Below are positions 1 to 8,379 of a DNA stretch of 64,000 nucleotides, piece after piece. A program made the translations under genes and the position numbers. Positions within the stretch are counted from its first letter, which is position 1, and every line of letters begins with the position of its first letter. Location of the stretch: NCBI RefSeq assembly GCF_026341125.1, contig NZ_JAPEOR010000006.1:62001-126000 (forward strand), given 5' to 3'. Origin of the DNA: Streptomyces sp. NBC_01142. GTDB taxonomy: Bacteria > Actinomycetota > Actinomycetes > Streptomycetales > Streptomycetaceae. The notes beneath the pieces are model-generated. The model made no database searches. It was given only the letters and a program-made list of their open reading frames with translations, and was not told the origin of the DNA.

Positions 1-29
1 GTGACGTCCCTGAGCCTCCGGCCGTCGAC

Positions 30-45
30 CTGTGGACAGAGTCCG
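30..45 (+). repeat. dispersed 16-bp motif, copy 1
   Basis: CTGTGGACAGAGTCCG, one of four copies of CTGTGGAYAGAGKCCG in the window (others at 8309, 26926 and 38907). The core reads TGTCCACAG on the other strand and resembles an actinobacterial DnaA box, but the conservation extends well beyond a 9-mer. It lies just beyond the end of the GIY-YIG gene, outside any convincing coding frame. Confidence 0.6.
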
Positions 46-66
46 GCCGCGCAGCACCAACTGGCT

Positions 67-561
67 CTATGGGAGGCGCGCTTCCACGTCCTGGACATGA
101 CGCCACAGGGCTTGTGCCCAGAGTTGTGCCCGTTCGCGTCGGCTTCCCAGTTTGCATTCCCAGCCCACCGCGGGGGGTGCCACGCCCGTTTCGGACCGGT
201 GCCACTCGATCAGCCGGCGCTCGAGCTCCAGTGCCTCTTCGTGGTCGGGCGTCTCCACCCACGACACCCGGGCCTGGTGTTCCTTGAGCATATGGATCAC
301 GCTGAGCGTCCACCGCTCGGCAGGAATGTACTCGGCGACCCACCCCTCCTGGTCCTGGATCCGCGCGCTCAGGCAGAGTGCGCAGCCGATGTAGAGGACG
401 GCGCCCCGGGAGTCGGTCCATACGTACACCCCGGGCGAGCCGGGGCGGATCTGCCCCTGCGTGAACTCCTGCGGGGCGTCTGGTGTGTCCGCGAAGTGCT
501 CGCGCAGCGCCGGCAGGAGCTCCGTGATGTGCAATACCTTGATGATCAGGTCCATTCCCAT
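67..561 (-). CDS. GIY-YIG nuclease-like protein
   Basis: A 164-residue protein with the GIY-YIG fold signature: PGVYVW at about residues 43-48, LYIGC at 56-60, an arginine at 67, and a glutamate-rich helix ELERRLIEW at 112-120 that could supply the metal-binding glutamate. GIY-YIG proteins are small endonucleases (homing enzymes, UvrC, UvrC-like repair proteins). No extra DNA-binding domain is visible, so the substrate is unknown. ATG 561 was chosen because the domain begins shortly after it; ATG 555 is equally possible and neither has a strong ribosome site. A strong hairpin at 663-707 separates it from the upstream gene. Confidence 0.7.
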   Translation of the reverse strand: MGMDLIIKVLHITELLPALREHFADTPDAPQEFTQGQIRPGSPGVYVWTDSRGAVLYIGCALCLSARIQDQEGWVAEYIPAERWTLSVIHMLKEHQARVSWVETPDHEEALELERRLIEWHRSETGVAPPAVGWECKLGSRRERAQLWAQALWRHVQDVEARLP

Positions 562-662
562 GTACCGACCGTGCGAGCGGCGCGGTGACAAGGCCATGGG
601 GGAGCCGCCATCCGAGTGCACCGACGCGGCAACATCGGCGGGCCCTGAATCCGACCGTCGCA

Positions 663-707
663 GCACGAGGCCCCCGCGCCGTCCGGCCGGCTGCGGGGGC
701 CTCGTGC
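663..707 (-). terminator. intrinsic terminator-type hairpin
   Basis: A 15-bp perfect stem (GCACGAGGCCCCCGC with its complement) around a 15-nt loop, immediately downstream of the leftward gene ending at 727. No U-run follows, as is usual in high-GC actinomycetes. Confidence 0.7.
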
Positions 708-726
708 CGTCGTGCGGCGGGCTCGG

Positions 727-975
727 CTACTGATCCACCCACCGGGGGCGGGTGGCGGTGCCCTGCGCGTCGACGTCAACCACGTGCACGCGGGTCCCCT
801 GGGTGGCGATCTGAAGGGCGAGCAGTCGGGAGAGCGAGCCGGGTGTTCCGGGCTCGTCGTACTTGGGCCGACCGCCCTTGGTGATCCCGAAGGCGAGGGG
901 GAGCCGCCTGGGGGTGGGGGCCGCCGCGTCGTTCTGGACGGGATCCGAGGTGCGCTCCGTGTGTTCGTCGGGCAT
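727..975 (-). CDS. hypothetical protein, 82 aa
   Basis: ATG 975 has a GGAGA ribosome site seven bases upstream. The protein has a polar, proline-rich N-terminal half and a C-terminal stretch (SRLLALQIATQGTRVHVVDV) that could form a helix and strand. No recognised domain. It lies between a membrane-protein gene and a terminator and reads in the same direction as the membrane protein, so it is probably the last gene of that unit. Confidence 0.55.
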   Translation of the reverse strand: MPDEHTERTSDPVQNDAAAPTPRRLPLAFGITKGGRPKYDEPGTPGSLSRLLALQIATQGTRVHVVDVDAQGTATRPRWVDQ

Positions 976-1098
976 GCGCTGTCTCCAGGTTCGGGAATGA
1001 GGCGGGCGAGGAGTGCGGCTGCTGCCACTGTGCCACGCGAGCGGCGGTGGCGACCGCTGCACCGGTCAAGCAGAGGGTCGGCTGGCCGGGACGGGGCT

Positions 1099-1890
1099 CT
1101 ACCAGTACGCCGGCTGGCGCCCGCGGTGCAGGGCTCCGAGGACCGTGACGCCGAACTTGGTTCGCAGACGACGGAGTTCAAACAGCGAGAGCAGACTGAC
1201 GGACACCGGTGGACCGATCAGGAAGAGCAGCTGGATCGCCGGCGGCGCCGCCACGGGAGATCCGTCGGCGAGCTGGAAGCCGAACAGCACCCAGACCAGC
1301 AGCGGGGAGAGCAGCGGGGGGAGAACCTCGTGGACGTCGCCGGTGCGGAAGACGTAGTGGACGCACAGCACCGCCGACGCGAGCCCGAAGGGAACGGCGA
1401 AGAGCACTGCCGCCAGGGCCACGAGGAGGAAGACGATCTGGAACGCACCGAACTGCGGAGCCAGGCGGGCGCCGCCGCTGTTCTGCAGCAGGAGGAACAG
1501 GACGAGCACGGCTGCGAACAGCGCTGCGAAGCCCGTCATCGGGCCTGATAGCCGGCGTATGTAGACGGCGCGGCCTGGGGCACGCGCCGCGGCCACGAAG
1601 AGCACGAGTGCCAGGGGGCCGACGACGACCAAGACGCCGGTGCTGATGAAGATCTCGGCGACCTTGTCCTTGGCGAACGAGGACATCGACTGCTGCATCG
1701 GGTACGCGTAGATCATCCATATCGTCGCCGCGATCCCGATGACCGTCCGTGCCAGTTGGACGGCTTCAATCGTCCCGTCGGTTAGCCGGCCGGGCCGGGC
1801 CGGCCGGAAGACGCGGGCCGCGAGGGCGAAGGGCAGCATCAGGAACGCCGGGCGCGCTCTCCTGGGCGGGTGCTGGGTCGTGTAGATCAT
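1099..1890 (-). CDS. multi-pass membrane protein
   Basis: 263 residues with about six hydrophobic segments (roughly 52-70, 84-108, 125-143, 150-180, 190-206 and 215-236), so an integral cytoplasmic-membrane protein; the family is not recognised. ATG 1890 follows a GGGGGAA ribosome site. The gene reads leftward from the promoter region at 2026-2078, with an untranslated leader of about 150 bases. The basic tail (LRRLRTKF and following) is probably cytoplasmic. Function unknown. Confidence 0.7.
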   Translation of the reverse strand: MIYTTQHPPRRARPAFLMLPFALAARVFRPARPGRLTDGTIEAVQLARTVIGIAATIWMIYAYPMQQSMSSFAKDKVAEIFISTGVLVVVGPLALVLFVAAARAPGRAVYIRRLSGPMTGFAALFAAVLVLFLLLQNSGGARLAPQFGAFQIVFLLVALAAVLFAVPFGLASAVLCVHYVFRTGDVHEVLPPLLSPLLVWVLFGFQLADGSPVAAPPAIQLLFLIGPPVSVSLLSLFELRRLRTKFGVTVLGALHRGRQPAYW

Positions 1891-2025
1891 CGGTTCCCCC
1901 GTAGGGCGGGCCGGGTGTCTGCCGGCGAGCGGGTGCTGAAGGGCGTGGTGCGGTCGAACTGGGCGTGAATCAACCGTTGTTGTGACCGCGCGAGGCATGC
2001 GGTGTGGGCGGATGACCACTGCGCA

Positions 2026-2078
2026 TGACTCAATTAAGTTGACTGAAAGTGGCAGTGTAGCTTAAGCTATATGGGTCA
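2026..2078 (+). promoter_or_regulatory. family promoter P1 with inverted second half
   Basis: Rightward: TGACTCAATTAAGTTGAC ends in the -35 (TTGACT, 2039-2044); 17 nt later comes TTAAGC (or TAAGCT at 18). The downstream half CTTAAGCTATATGGGTCA is an inverted copy of the upstream box, so the region forms a dyad and may also fire leftward, weakly, into the membrane-protein gene. It serves the gene starting at 2118. Confidence 0.7.
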
Positions 2079-2117
2079 CGCGAGGGGGTTCCCTCGCTCC
2101 CCGAACCCGGGAGTTTC

Positions 2118-2825
2118 ATGATTCACCTGCCCCTTGCCCAGGATCTCGACAAGGAGATCTACAACCCGCACGAGTTCCACAACCGGGTACGCAAGGCACT
2201 CCTCACCGCCGCGGAACTGCGGACCAGCCACTTCGGCGGCGTCATCACACCGCGCGAGGTCAGCACCCTCACGCACGAGCACATGGCGCTCGCGGCCCGC
2301 CGGATCAACGAGAAGGCTCCGACGGTGCGGGATGACGGCAGCCCGACCGCCGACCTGATCGTCGAGATCCTGCTCGCCCTTCACTCGGCTCAGCCCTCCG
2401 GCCGCAGCCGCAGCGTCCACCAGCCCTCGTGGGTCGCGGACTTCACCCAGGACCTCCACCAGGCGATCACGATCGCCTTCGACGCGTTCTGGAACAGGTT
2501 CGACGGTCACCTGACCACCGACCTCATCGACAGCCTCACCCCGCGCCAGATGACGGCCATCGCACGCCGCATCAGGAACGCAGGACGGACGGCCACCCAG
2601 CTGGGCACCCACTCCGAGTTCCTCGTCCGCCATCTCCTTCGCGTCATCCACGAGGCTCAGCCGGACGCCTCCGCGACGGCGCCCACCCCCGTCACGGCGG
2701 CCCAGCTCGACGAGAGCCAGGCAACCGGTCCGACCACCCTGAACGAGGCGGTGACCGCGGCGATCGCCGCAGCGGCGCAGTCGAAGACCCCGACGATCGT
2801 GGTCCTCAGCCTCCCTCAGCCGTAG
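2118..2825 (+). CDS. hypothetical protein, 235 aa
   Basis: ATG 2118 has a GGGAG ribosome site and lies 40 bases after promoter P1. The protein is mostly helical, with two similar-looking blocks (VSTLTHEHMALAARRINEKA near residues 50-70 and LIDSLTPRQMTAIARRIRNA near 136-155), which suggests an internal duplication of a helical unit. The C-terminus is alanine/proline-rich. No enzymatic motif. A very strong terminator follows directly, so it is transcribed alone. Confidence 0.7.
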   Translation: MIHLPLAQDLDKEIYNPHEFHNRVRKALLTAAELRTSHFGGVITPREVSTLTHEHMALAARRINEKAPTVRDDGSPTADLIVEILLALHSAQPSGRSRSVHQPSWVADFTQDLHQAITIAFDAFWNRFDGHLTTDLIDSLTPRQMTAIARRIRNAGRTATQLGTHSEFLVRHLLRVIHEAQPDASATAPTPVTAAQLDESQATGPTTLNEAVTAAIAAAAQSKTPTIVVLSLPQP

Positions 2826-2829
2826 CGCC

Positions 2830-2871
2830 GCCCAGCCCAGGCGGTGCCGACCGGCACCGCCTGGGCTGGGC
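2830..2871 (+). terminator. strong hairpin terminator
   Basis: A 19-bp perfect stem (GCCCAGCCCAGGCGGTGCC and complement) with a GACC loop, five bases after the stop codon at 2825. The 267 bases from here to 3138 hold no gene that I can support. Confidence 0.85.
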
Positions 2872-3138
2872 GCGCCGCAGTACCGGTGGGTGACCTCCCC
2901 GCCCTCGGCGGAGGTGCCCCGGCTCGCCGCGTACTCGAAGTCACTCAGCCCGGACGGTCCGCGCACCCCTGCGTTCGCCGTCGAATCCCCGCCAGCCGTA
3001 TCGCGGCCAGCGGCACCCGGCGATGTACCGCGCCACCGAGACCCGGCCGCCGACCTGCCTGGACGTACCTGCCCGTCACGCCACGGGCGAGATCCCTGCA
3101 CGCGATCACAAACACCTTCACCACCGAGGAGTTCCTCC

Positions 3139-3669
3139 ATGCACACTGATCTGGAAATAGCGGTCGCCACCCTGTCTGCGGGCGAACACGTCCACGCCAC
3201 CGGAGTGGACACCCGTGGCCACCAGGTGACCCGCGCCGGCTACCTGCTCGCCGCGCCGGAGCCCAAGACCGGCCAGCACGACAACGGCAGCGGGGAGGGC
3301 TGGCTCGTTCACGTCGGCGCGCGCGAGGCCGCACCCGAGCGCTCCAACTGGGTCATGCTCTACCCAGGCAACGGAGAGATCGCCCGCACCCCCGAGCTGG
3401 ACATGAGCCGGTGGCGCAAGACCCCGCTCACGGAGACCGGGGCGAGCGCACGCACCAGGAATCTGCAGATCGTCTTCGGCGGCAAGGCCCTCCGGGGCGC
3501 GGTCGAGCCGACCGAGGAGACCCTCGTGGACGTCAGCTACAACACCGAGGGCCTGTACAACCTGAGCCTCCCGGACACCGGGGGCGCGACGCACTTCCAG
3601 TGCCGCCTGGGCACCACCATCTGGTGGGCACCGGCGTCGGCCACGCCCTCCGCCGAAACTGACGTGTGA
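3139..3669 (+). CDS. hypothetical protein, 176 aa
   Basis: ATG 3139 follows GAGGAG. First gene of a three-gene overlapping operon whose last member is the Mom-like protein. The sequence is strand-rich (HVHATGVDTRGHQVTRAGYL; GWLVHVGA; NWVMLYPG) and has no membrane segment or signal peptide. Its stop codon overlaps the next start (GTGA), so translation is probably coupled. No family recognised; the operon position suggests a role alongside DNA modification, which is inference. Confidence 0.65.
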   Translation: MHTDLEIAVATLSAGEHVHATGVDTRGHQVTRAGYLLAAPEPKTGQHDNGSGEGWLVHVGAREAAPERSNWVMLYPGNGEIARTPELDMSRWRKTPLTETGASARTRNLQIVFGGKALRGAVEPTEETLVDVSYNTEGLYNLSLPDTGGATHFQCRLGTTIWWAPASATPSAETDV

Positions 3670-3896
3670 GCGCCGTGGCAGGCCGCACCGACTTTCCCAC
3701 CCGCATCGGGGAGCCCGCGATCAAAGCTCTTGCCGCGCTGCTCCGCGGCGATGAACGCGTGGAACCCGAGCAGGCCGAGGAGCACGCGCGCCGCATCCTG
3801 GCCACGGCCGTGGGCATCGGCTACCGGCACGGCGCCGAGGCCGGCTACCTCGAGGGCCTGTCAGCGGGGGCCAAGCGCGAGCAGGAGGAGGAGTGA
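3666..3896 (+). CDS. small helical protein, 76 aa
   Basis: A GTG start overlaps the previous stop, and its own stop overlaps the next GTG (GTGA at both junctions). It is acidic and helical, with HARRILATAVGIGYRHG in the middle and a charged C-terminus. No known domain. Double coupling suggests that it is made in step with the Mom-like protein downstream. Confidence 0.65.
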   Translation: MSAVAGRTDFPTRIGEPAIKALAALLRGDERVEPEQAEEHARRILATAVGIGYRHGAEAGYLEGLSAGAKREQEEE

Positions 3897-4849
3897 CACC
3901 GCTCCAGACCGAACCGCGCCGTCACGCCCTGACCGGACCCGAGCAGCAAGCCTTCCAGCTTCCGGGCGCCGAGGACCTTTGCCAGCGGTGGCACGAGCGC
4001 ACCCCGACCTGGCGGCGCACCAGTGAGGGCGGCTTCGACCCCGACTTGCACCGTGTCGTGGTGATCGCGGAAGGCCCCGCTCGCCGTTTCGTCGAACGCC
4101 ACCACTACAGCGGCTCCTGGCCGCCGGTCCGCTTCGTCTTTGGTTTGCAGCGAGTCGACGAGCTCCCCGGCCCCGGTGAGCCGGCCGGTGGCCGCCTCCT
4201 GGGCGTGCTCTCCCTCGGAATCCCGATGAACGGAGCCGTGCTCGACGTGTTCGAAGGCGCCGCCCGCTACACCGAGACCCTCGAACTCAACCGGCTCGTG
4301 CTCCTCGACCGTGCCGAGTCCAACGCCGAATCATGGTTCTGCGCGAGGGCCTTCACCGCAGCAGCTCGCCGAGGGATACGCGGCGTCGTAGCCCACTCAG
4401 ATCCACAACCGCGCGTCCGCCACACTCCCCACGGCGCCGAATTGATCAGTCCCGGCCACATCGGCCACGTGTACGCAGCCCAGGACTTCGCATACCTGGG
4501 ACGCACACGCCCGCGTCGCCTTACCGTCCTGCCGGACGCCACGGTGTTCTCAGATCGGAGTGCCGCGAAGATCCGCCGCGATGAAGTCGGCCACCGCGGA
4601 GCCGAAAAGCGCCTCACCGACTTGGGCGCTCCGGGCCGCCGCCCGGGGCAACCCGGCCGTGACTGGCTTGCTGAAGCGCTCGAAGCGGTTGGCGCCACCG
4701 TGGTGCATCACGGGGGAAACCATCGTTATGCCCGTGCAATCGGCCCCCGCCGTACGCCCATCATCGCCACTTCCTACCCGCGGCCCCGGAAGCAGCGAAT
4801 TGCCGAGGCGTGCCGAGGCGAGAGCCGACCATCCACGGACTCACCCTGA
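3893..4849 (+). CDS. Mom-like DNA-modification protein (GNAT fold)
   Basis: 318 residues; residues 55-210 match the pattern of the phage Mu Mom family, which converts adenine in DNA to a carbamoylmethyl derivative that blocks restriction. Visible landmarks are RRFVERHHYSGSWP (64-77, the family HYS motif), ELNRLVLLD (131-139), SWFCARAF (147-154), VAHSDP (166-171, compare the usual SyADp) and GHVYAAQDFAYLGRT (191-205, compare GxIYqatNwxYxG). The basic C-terminus (residues 206-318) is an extension of unknown role. It is the last gene of an overlapping operon. No Com-like translational activator was recognised. The family match is by motif; the exact modification is not known. Confidence 0.75.
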   Translation: MTPLQTEPRRHALTGPEQQAFQLPGAEDLCQRWHERTPTWRRTSEGGFDPDLHRVVVIAEGPARRFVERHHYSGSWPPVRFVFGLQRVDELPGPGEPAGGRLLGVLSLGIPMNGAVLDVFEGAARYTETLELNRLVLLDRAESNAESWFCARAFTAAARRGIRGVVAHSDPQPRVRHTPHGAELISPGHIGHVYAAQDFAYLGRTRPRRLTVLPDATVFSDRSAAKIRRDEVGHRGAEKRLTDLGAPGRRPGQPGRDWLAEALEAVGATVVHHGGNHRYARAIGPRRTPIIATSYPRPRKQRIAEACRGESRPSTDSP

Positions 4850-4909
4850 CCGCATTCAGCAGGCCAGGCATCGTTGTCAGTGCGGCCCGTCGGTGACGGA
4901 GTGGCCGGG

Positions 4910-5131
4910 ATGCCGGACAAGGAGTACGCCGTCGCGATCCATACGGCGGACGAGGGCGCGGTCAGACCCTGGAGGAAGCTGCTGCGCTGCTGCGCGCCCT
5001 GAACGAAGCCGAGTCCGGCGCGATGTGTTGCCTGGGGGACTGGCTTGAGGCCGGCGTCTCCTACGAACTCCCCGTCGGCGCGGTGCTCGTGCTGTGCGAC
5101 CCGCTGCCCGGCGGCGACAAGAAGCGGGTGA
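4910..5131 (+). pseudogene. frameshifted small gene
   Basis: ATG 4910 opens a natural-looking frame (MPDKEYAVAIHTADEGAV) that stops early, but the +1-shifted frame continues sensibly as TLEEAAALLRALNEAESG and then LEAGVSYELPVGAVLVLCDP. A single lost base near 4970 would join them. A second shift near 5127 would place a TGA after PGGDKKR, just before the terminator. Together these suggest a decayed gene of about 70 residues. A sequencing error or programmed frameshifting are alternatives. Confidence 0.45.
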
Positions 5132-5150
5132 GGAGATTCCGAGACGCTGC

Positions 5151-5186
5151 ACGCTGCCCGGGACGCCCAGGCGTCCCGGGCAGCGT
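5151..5186 (+). terminator. hairpin terminator
   Basis: A 17-bp perfect stem (ACGCTGCCCGGGACGCC and complement). It separates the rightward Mom operon from the leftward 885-residue gene and could act in both directions. A second inverted pair, GGCGGTTCAC and its complement, lies around 5203-5262. Confidence 0.8.
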
Positions 5187-5277
5187 CGTCTGCGCTCGTG
5201 GGGGCGGTTCACGGACTGCCAGCGCGGTCGGACCGCGACGCCCGGCCTTGTGAACCGTCCCTGCGGGCAGCTGCGGG

Positions 5278-7935
5278 TCAGCCCGTCTCGTCCCCGTGTC
5301 GGCGTCCGTGGAACATCATGGAGGTTCCGCCTTCGGGCAGGTACCAGCCGTCGGCGGCCATGTACGGGGGAATGTAAGCCGGGTTGGTGTCGGTGTTCCG
5401 GTTCGAGTCGGCGTTGTCCATGTCCCGGATCACTCGGCGCTGGACCTCCCGGAAGTCGTAGCCGTCGGGTCCGTCGACCTCCCAGGTGATGTCGCGCAGC
5501 TCGACTTCGCGCTCGTCCGGATCGTCTGCGGCCGCGGCTTGGATCATCGGGTGGACCTCGATTAGCCCGCCGTACAGGCACAGGACGATGAGGAGCTGGC
5601 AGACGCGGTCGGAGAACTCGCCGAAACCGTACTCCTGGCCGCAGCCGCAGGACGGGTCATGCTTGTGGACGTCGAATTCCACTTCGTAGGGCTTGCCGGT
5701 CAGCGCGTACGCGGGCAGGGCCCGGGTCTTCCCGCTCGGGCAGGGGTGCGCGGTGTCGAACAGGTTGATCCACACCTTGACGCTCGTGGCCAGGAACCCG
5801 GTGTACTCGGCTTCCAGCGCCTTCTCGAGCCGCTGGTGGGCGGCGTACGCCTTGGTGTCGACTTCCTTCCATCCCTCGCCGAGCCGGTGCCCTGCCAGGT
5901 GCAGGAACTGGTTCGTCAGCAGGGACAGTTCATCGAGCGTGGGCTGTGCCCCGTCCGCCGAACCCGGGTTCGTGCTCGTCTCGTGCACCGTCGTTTCGTC
6001 CTCACGGGCAGCGGCGCGATCGGAGGGCCAGACGTCGGTGAGTTCGTGACCCGGTTCGGCCCGGCGGATCAGGGCGACGTCGGACAGCGTCAGGCCGAAC
6101 ACGGAGCGGCCGTCCGACACCTGCAGCCACGGCACATCGCGGGGGCCGGTGCTGTGCGCGTTCACGCCGATGATGTCGACGCAGATCTGTGCGGGCTCGG
6201 GGAACTGCGCACCGGGCCCGAACCACAAGGCCAGGACCCTGGTCTTCACGCCGAGGAACTGCTGCGCCTGGCGCACCGCGTGGACGGCATGGTCGGAGGG
6301 AATCCACCAGCCGTTGCGGGTCCACGCCTGCTCGGCATCGACCGCCTCGCATCCGTCGAGGTCGTAGAGGGCCTCGGCCACCTGCTGGCGGGCTTCGTCC
6401 CGCACCGCCCGGCACAAGTCGTTCGCCGGCGCCGTACTGCCCAGGCCCTGGGCATCGCCACCGCTTGCCGCTGCCCCGTCCCAGATGGGAACACCGGGCG
6501 CAGCGAACGGGATCGTGCCCAGGACGACCGCGACCTGGTTCGCGCGGTCGATGCCGTGGCTGAGGTGCGCATCGGTGGAGGACGCGGCGGGGCGGCTGTC
6601 GTCGTCCTGCGCCCCGTACCGGCGGCGCGGATCGTCGGGTTCTTCTTCGAGGCCGTGCCCGAGGAGCATCGGGAACAGCTGGTGCTTGAGGAGTACTTCG
6701 AGCCCGTACTCGATGTTCGAGGCGTCCCCGGTGACAGCGAACGGCTTCATGGTCTGCTCGAGGCCGTCACTCAAGGAGTGGACGACGTGGAAGGGGGTGC
6801 GGTGGCGGTCGCGCTCAAAGCCCTGGGTCGTGAAGGCCACCGCGAACGCGATGGCGGCAGGCCACAGGCTGTCCCTCCAGCGCACTCCGGACTCGCGGCA
6901 CAGGGCCTTCGCCGCGGCGCGGGCGGCGGGATCGTGCCGGTCGACGGCGTCGACGAGTGCGGCCACCGTCGCGCCGGCGCCCAGGTCCTTGAACGCCTCG
7001 TGCCGGTGAGCGGGCGGCGGGAGCCAGATCCAGGACCGCTCCAGCGGCTCACCCCAGCGCTCCATGACAAACGGCCAGCCGCCGCGCTTCTTCAGCTCGC
7101 GGTCGAGCCGGGCCCCCAGGTCGGGGCCGCAGGACAGGGCGAGGACGGCTGCGACAGCGTCCCATCCCGCCGGCGCGGCCAGGTCGTCGTGAAGGAGCCG
7201 GTCGAGGTTGACCGCTAGGTACGGCAGGTCGGTGCGATATCCCTGGTCGCCGTCGAAGATGCAGGCAGGGCAGACGGGTTCGGCACTGCGGGAGTTCTTC
7301 AGCAGGTGGTGCTCGGGGTAGCGGTCCCCGCAGATCGGGCACGGCGTGGTGGACCACTCCTCCGCGCCCCGGACCCGCCCGAGTCGAGTTTCTCCGAGCT
7401 TGGCGTCCATGCGGCGCGCGGTGACGCGGACGGATTCGGTGGAGCAGTCCGCGACGCCGTCCTCGAAGTCCTCGGTGGTGGCGTTGCCCGACGGGCACAT
7501 CGACATCAGATACAGCGGCCGGGTCAGGTCTGATTCCTCCGGATCATCCGGATCGAGTTCCTCGCCGTCGTCGTTGTCGTCTGCACGTCCCACGGACAGG
7601 TTCAGGCCTGCGACGGGTCCCGCATAAGAGGTGAGGCCGAAGGCCTCCAGATCCGGCTCATGGTGACCGGCGCCCCATCCCAGGAGACGGAACTCCGAGA
7701 GCAGGGCCTTGAGATAGTCCCTGGCGAGCAGGGGGCCCGGGGCAGGTTCGGCCGCCGCCAGGTCGGCGAGGATCCGGACGGCCTCCGCGCGGCCGGCCGC
7801 GTCCAGGACCGAGGGGAGCAGGTTGCGCTCGGCGGCGTCGATGACGCGCTCCAGAGCCCGCTGGTAGCCGCAGCCGGTCGCTTTGTTGAGGGCCCGTGCG
7901 ATCTGCTGGCGGTTGGTGATGTTCTTCGATGACAA
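5278..7935 (-). CDS. large hypothetical protein with zinc motif, 885 aa
   Basis: TTG 7935 is preceded by AGGAG at five bases. Residues 13-31 (ARALNKATGCGYQRALERV), then a helix and LLGWGAGHH near 84-92, closely resemble the N-terminus of the 336-residue protein at 50.7 kb, so the two share an N-terminal module. Residues 199-225 carry CPIC...CPAC, a likely zinc ribbon, and a further HDPSCGCG lies near the C-terminus. The middle is helical, with no Walker, nuclease or polymerase motif that I can identify. It ends just after a bidirectional terminator. Length and single-gene transcription suggest an important plasmid protein, but its role is unknown. Confidence 0.7.
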   Translation of the reverse strand: MSSKNITNRQQIARALNKATGCGYQRALERVIDAAERNLLPSVLDAAGRAEAVRILADLAAAEPAPGPLLARDYLKALLSEFRLLGWGAGHHEPDLEAFGLTSYAGPVAGLNLSVGRADDNDDGEELDPDDPEESDLTRPLYLMSMCPSGNATTEDFEDGVADCSTESVRVTARRMDAKLGETRLGRVRGAEEWSTTPCPICGDRYPEHHLLKNSRSAEPVCPACIFDGDQGYRTDLPYLAVNLDRLLHDDLAAPAGWDAVAAVLALSCGPDLGARLDRELKKRGGWPFVMERWGEPLERSWIWLPPPAHRHEAFKDLGAGATVAALVDAVDRHDPAARAAAKALCRESGVRWRDSLWPAAIAFAVAFTTQGFERDRHRTPFHVVHSLSDGLEQTMKPFAVTGDASNIEYGLEVLLKHQLFPMLLGHGLEEEPDDPRRRYGAQDDDSRPAASSTDAHLSHGIDRANQVAVVLGTIPFAAPGVPIWDGAAASGGDAQGLGSTAPANDLCRAVRDEARQQVAEALYDLDGCEAVDAEQAWTRNGWWIPSDHAVHAVRQAQQFLGVKTRVLALWFGPGAQFPEPAQICVDIIGVNAHSTGPRDVPWLQVSDGRSVFGLTLSDVALIRRAEPGHELTDVWPSDRAAAREDETTVHETSTNPGSADGAQPTLDELSLLTNQFLHLAGHRLGEGWKEVDTKAYAAHQRLEKALEAEYTGFLATSVKVWINLFDTAHPCPSGKTRALPAYALTGKPYEVEFDVHKHDPSCGCGQEYGFGEFSDRVCQLLIVLCLYGGLIEVHPMIQAAAADDPDEREVELRDITWEVDGPDGYDFREVQRRVIRDMDNADSNRNTDTNPAYIPPYMAADGWYLPEGGTSMMFHGRRHGDETG

Positions 7936-8379
7936 GACAGCTCCTGCACGCTCCGCGTCACGCCGTCCCACCACGACCAACGCCAGAGTGCGCAAGGGGC
8001 GGTCAAAGGACGACAAAAGCGCCGGACGTCACCACTGTGCGTCACCTCCCAGCGGCAGCTGGATTCGCCAGAGCCCGGAGGTGGGTCCGAGCAAGGCACG
8101 CTTCACGGTGAAGTGCGTTCGCCCGATGATATCCGGGCGCCTCCCCGCCCAGGGCAGTGTCCGCTGATGCCGATCCTCCTGTGGTGTGCCTCGGTCGCGG
8201 ACAAAATGGCGGGATGGCCTGAGATACACCGGCACCACGAGGCGTGCGATCTTGCCCTCGCCTGGTCAAGCCTTGCGGTCGGCTACTGCCGCTTCGCCGA
8301 CGTCTGCTCGGACTCTGTCCACAGCCCGCCACGCGCACCATCGCCGTCTCCGCACCTGCGTGATCTTGAAGGAGACCGC
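7936..8379. other. 444-nt divergent intergenic region
   Basis: Separates the leftward 885-residue gene from the rightward NERD gene. It holds a near-palindrome CGCCCGATGATATCCGGGCG at about 8123-8142, which could be an operator, and one copy of the dispersed 16-bp motif at 8309. No convincing small gene and no member of the TGACCC promoter family was seen. Confidence 0.5.
8309..8324 (-). repeat. dispersed 16-bp motif, copy 2
   Basis: CGGACTCTGTCCACAG, the reverse complement of the copy at 30-45, identical over 16 bases. It lies 56 bases upstream of the NERD gene start. Confidence 0.6.
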
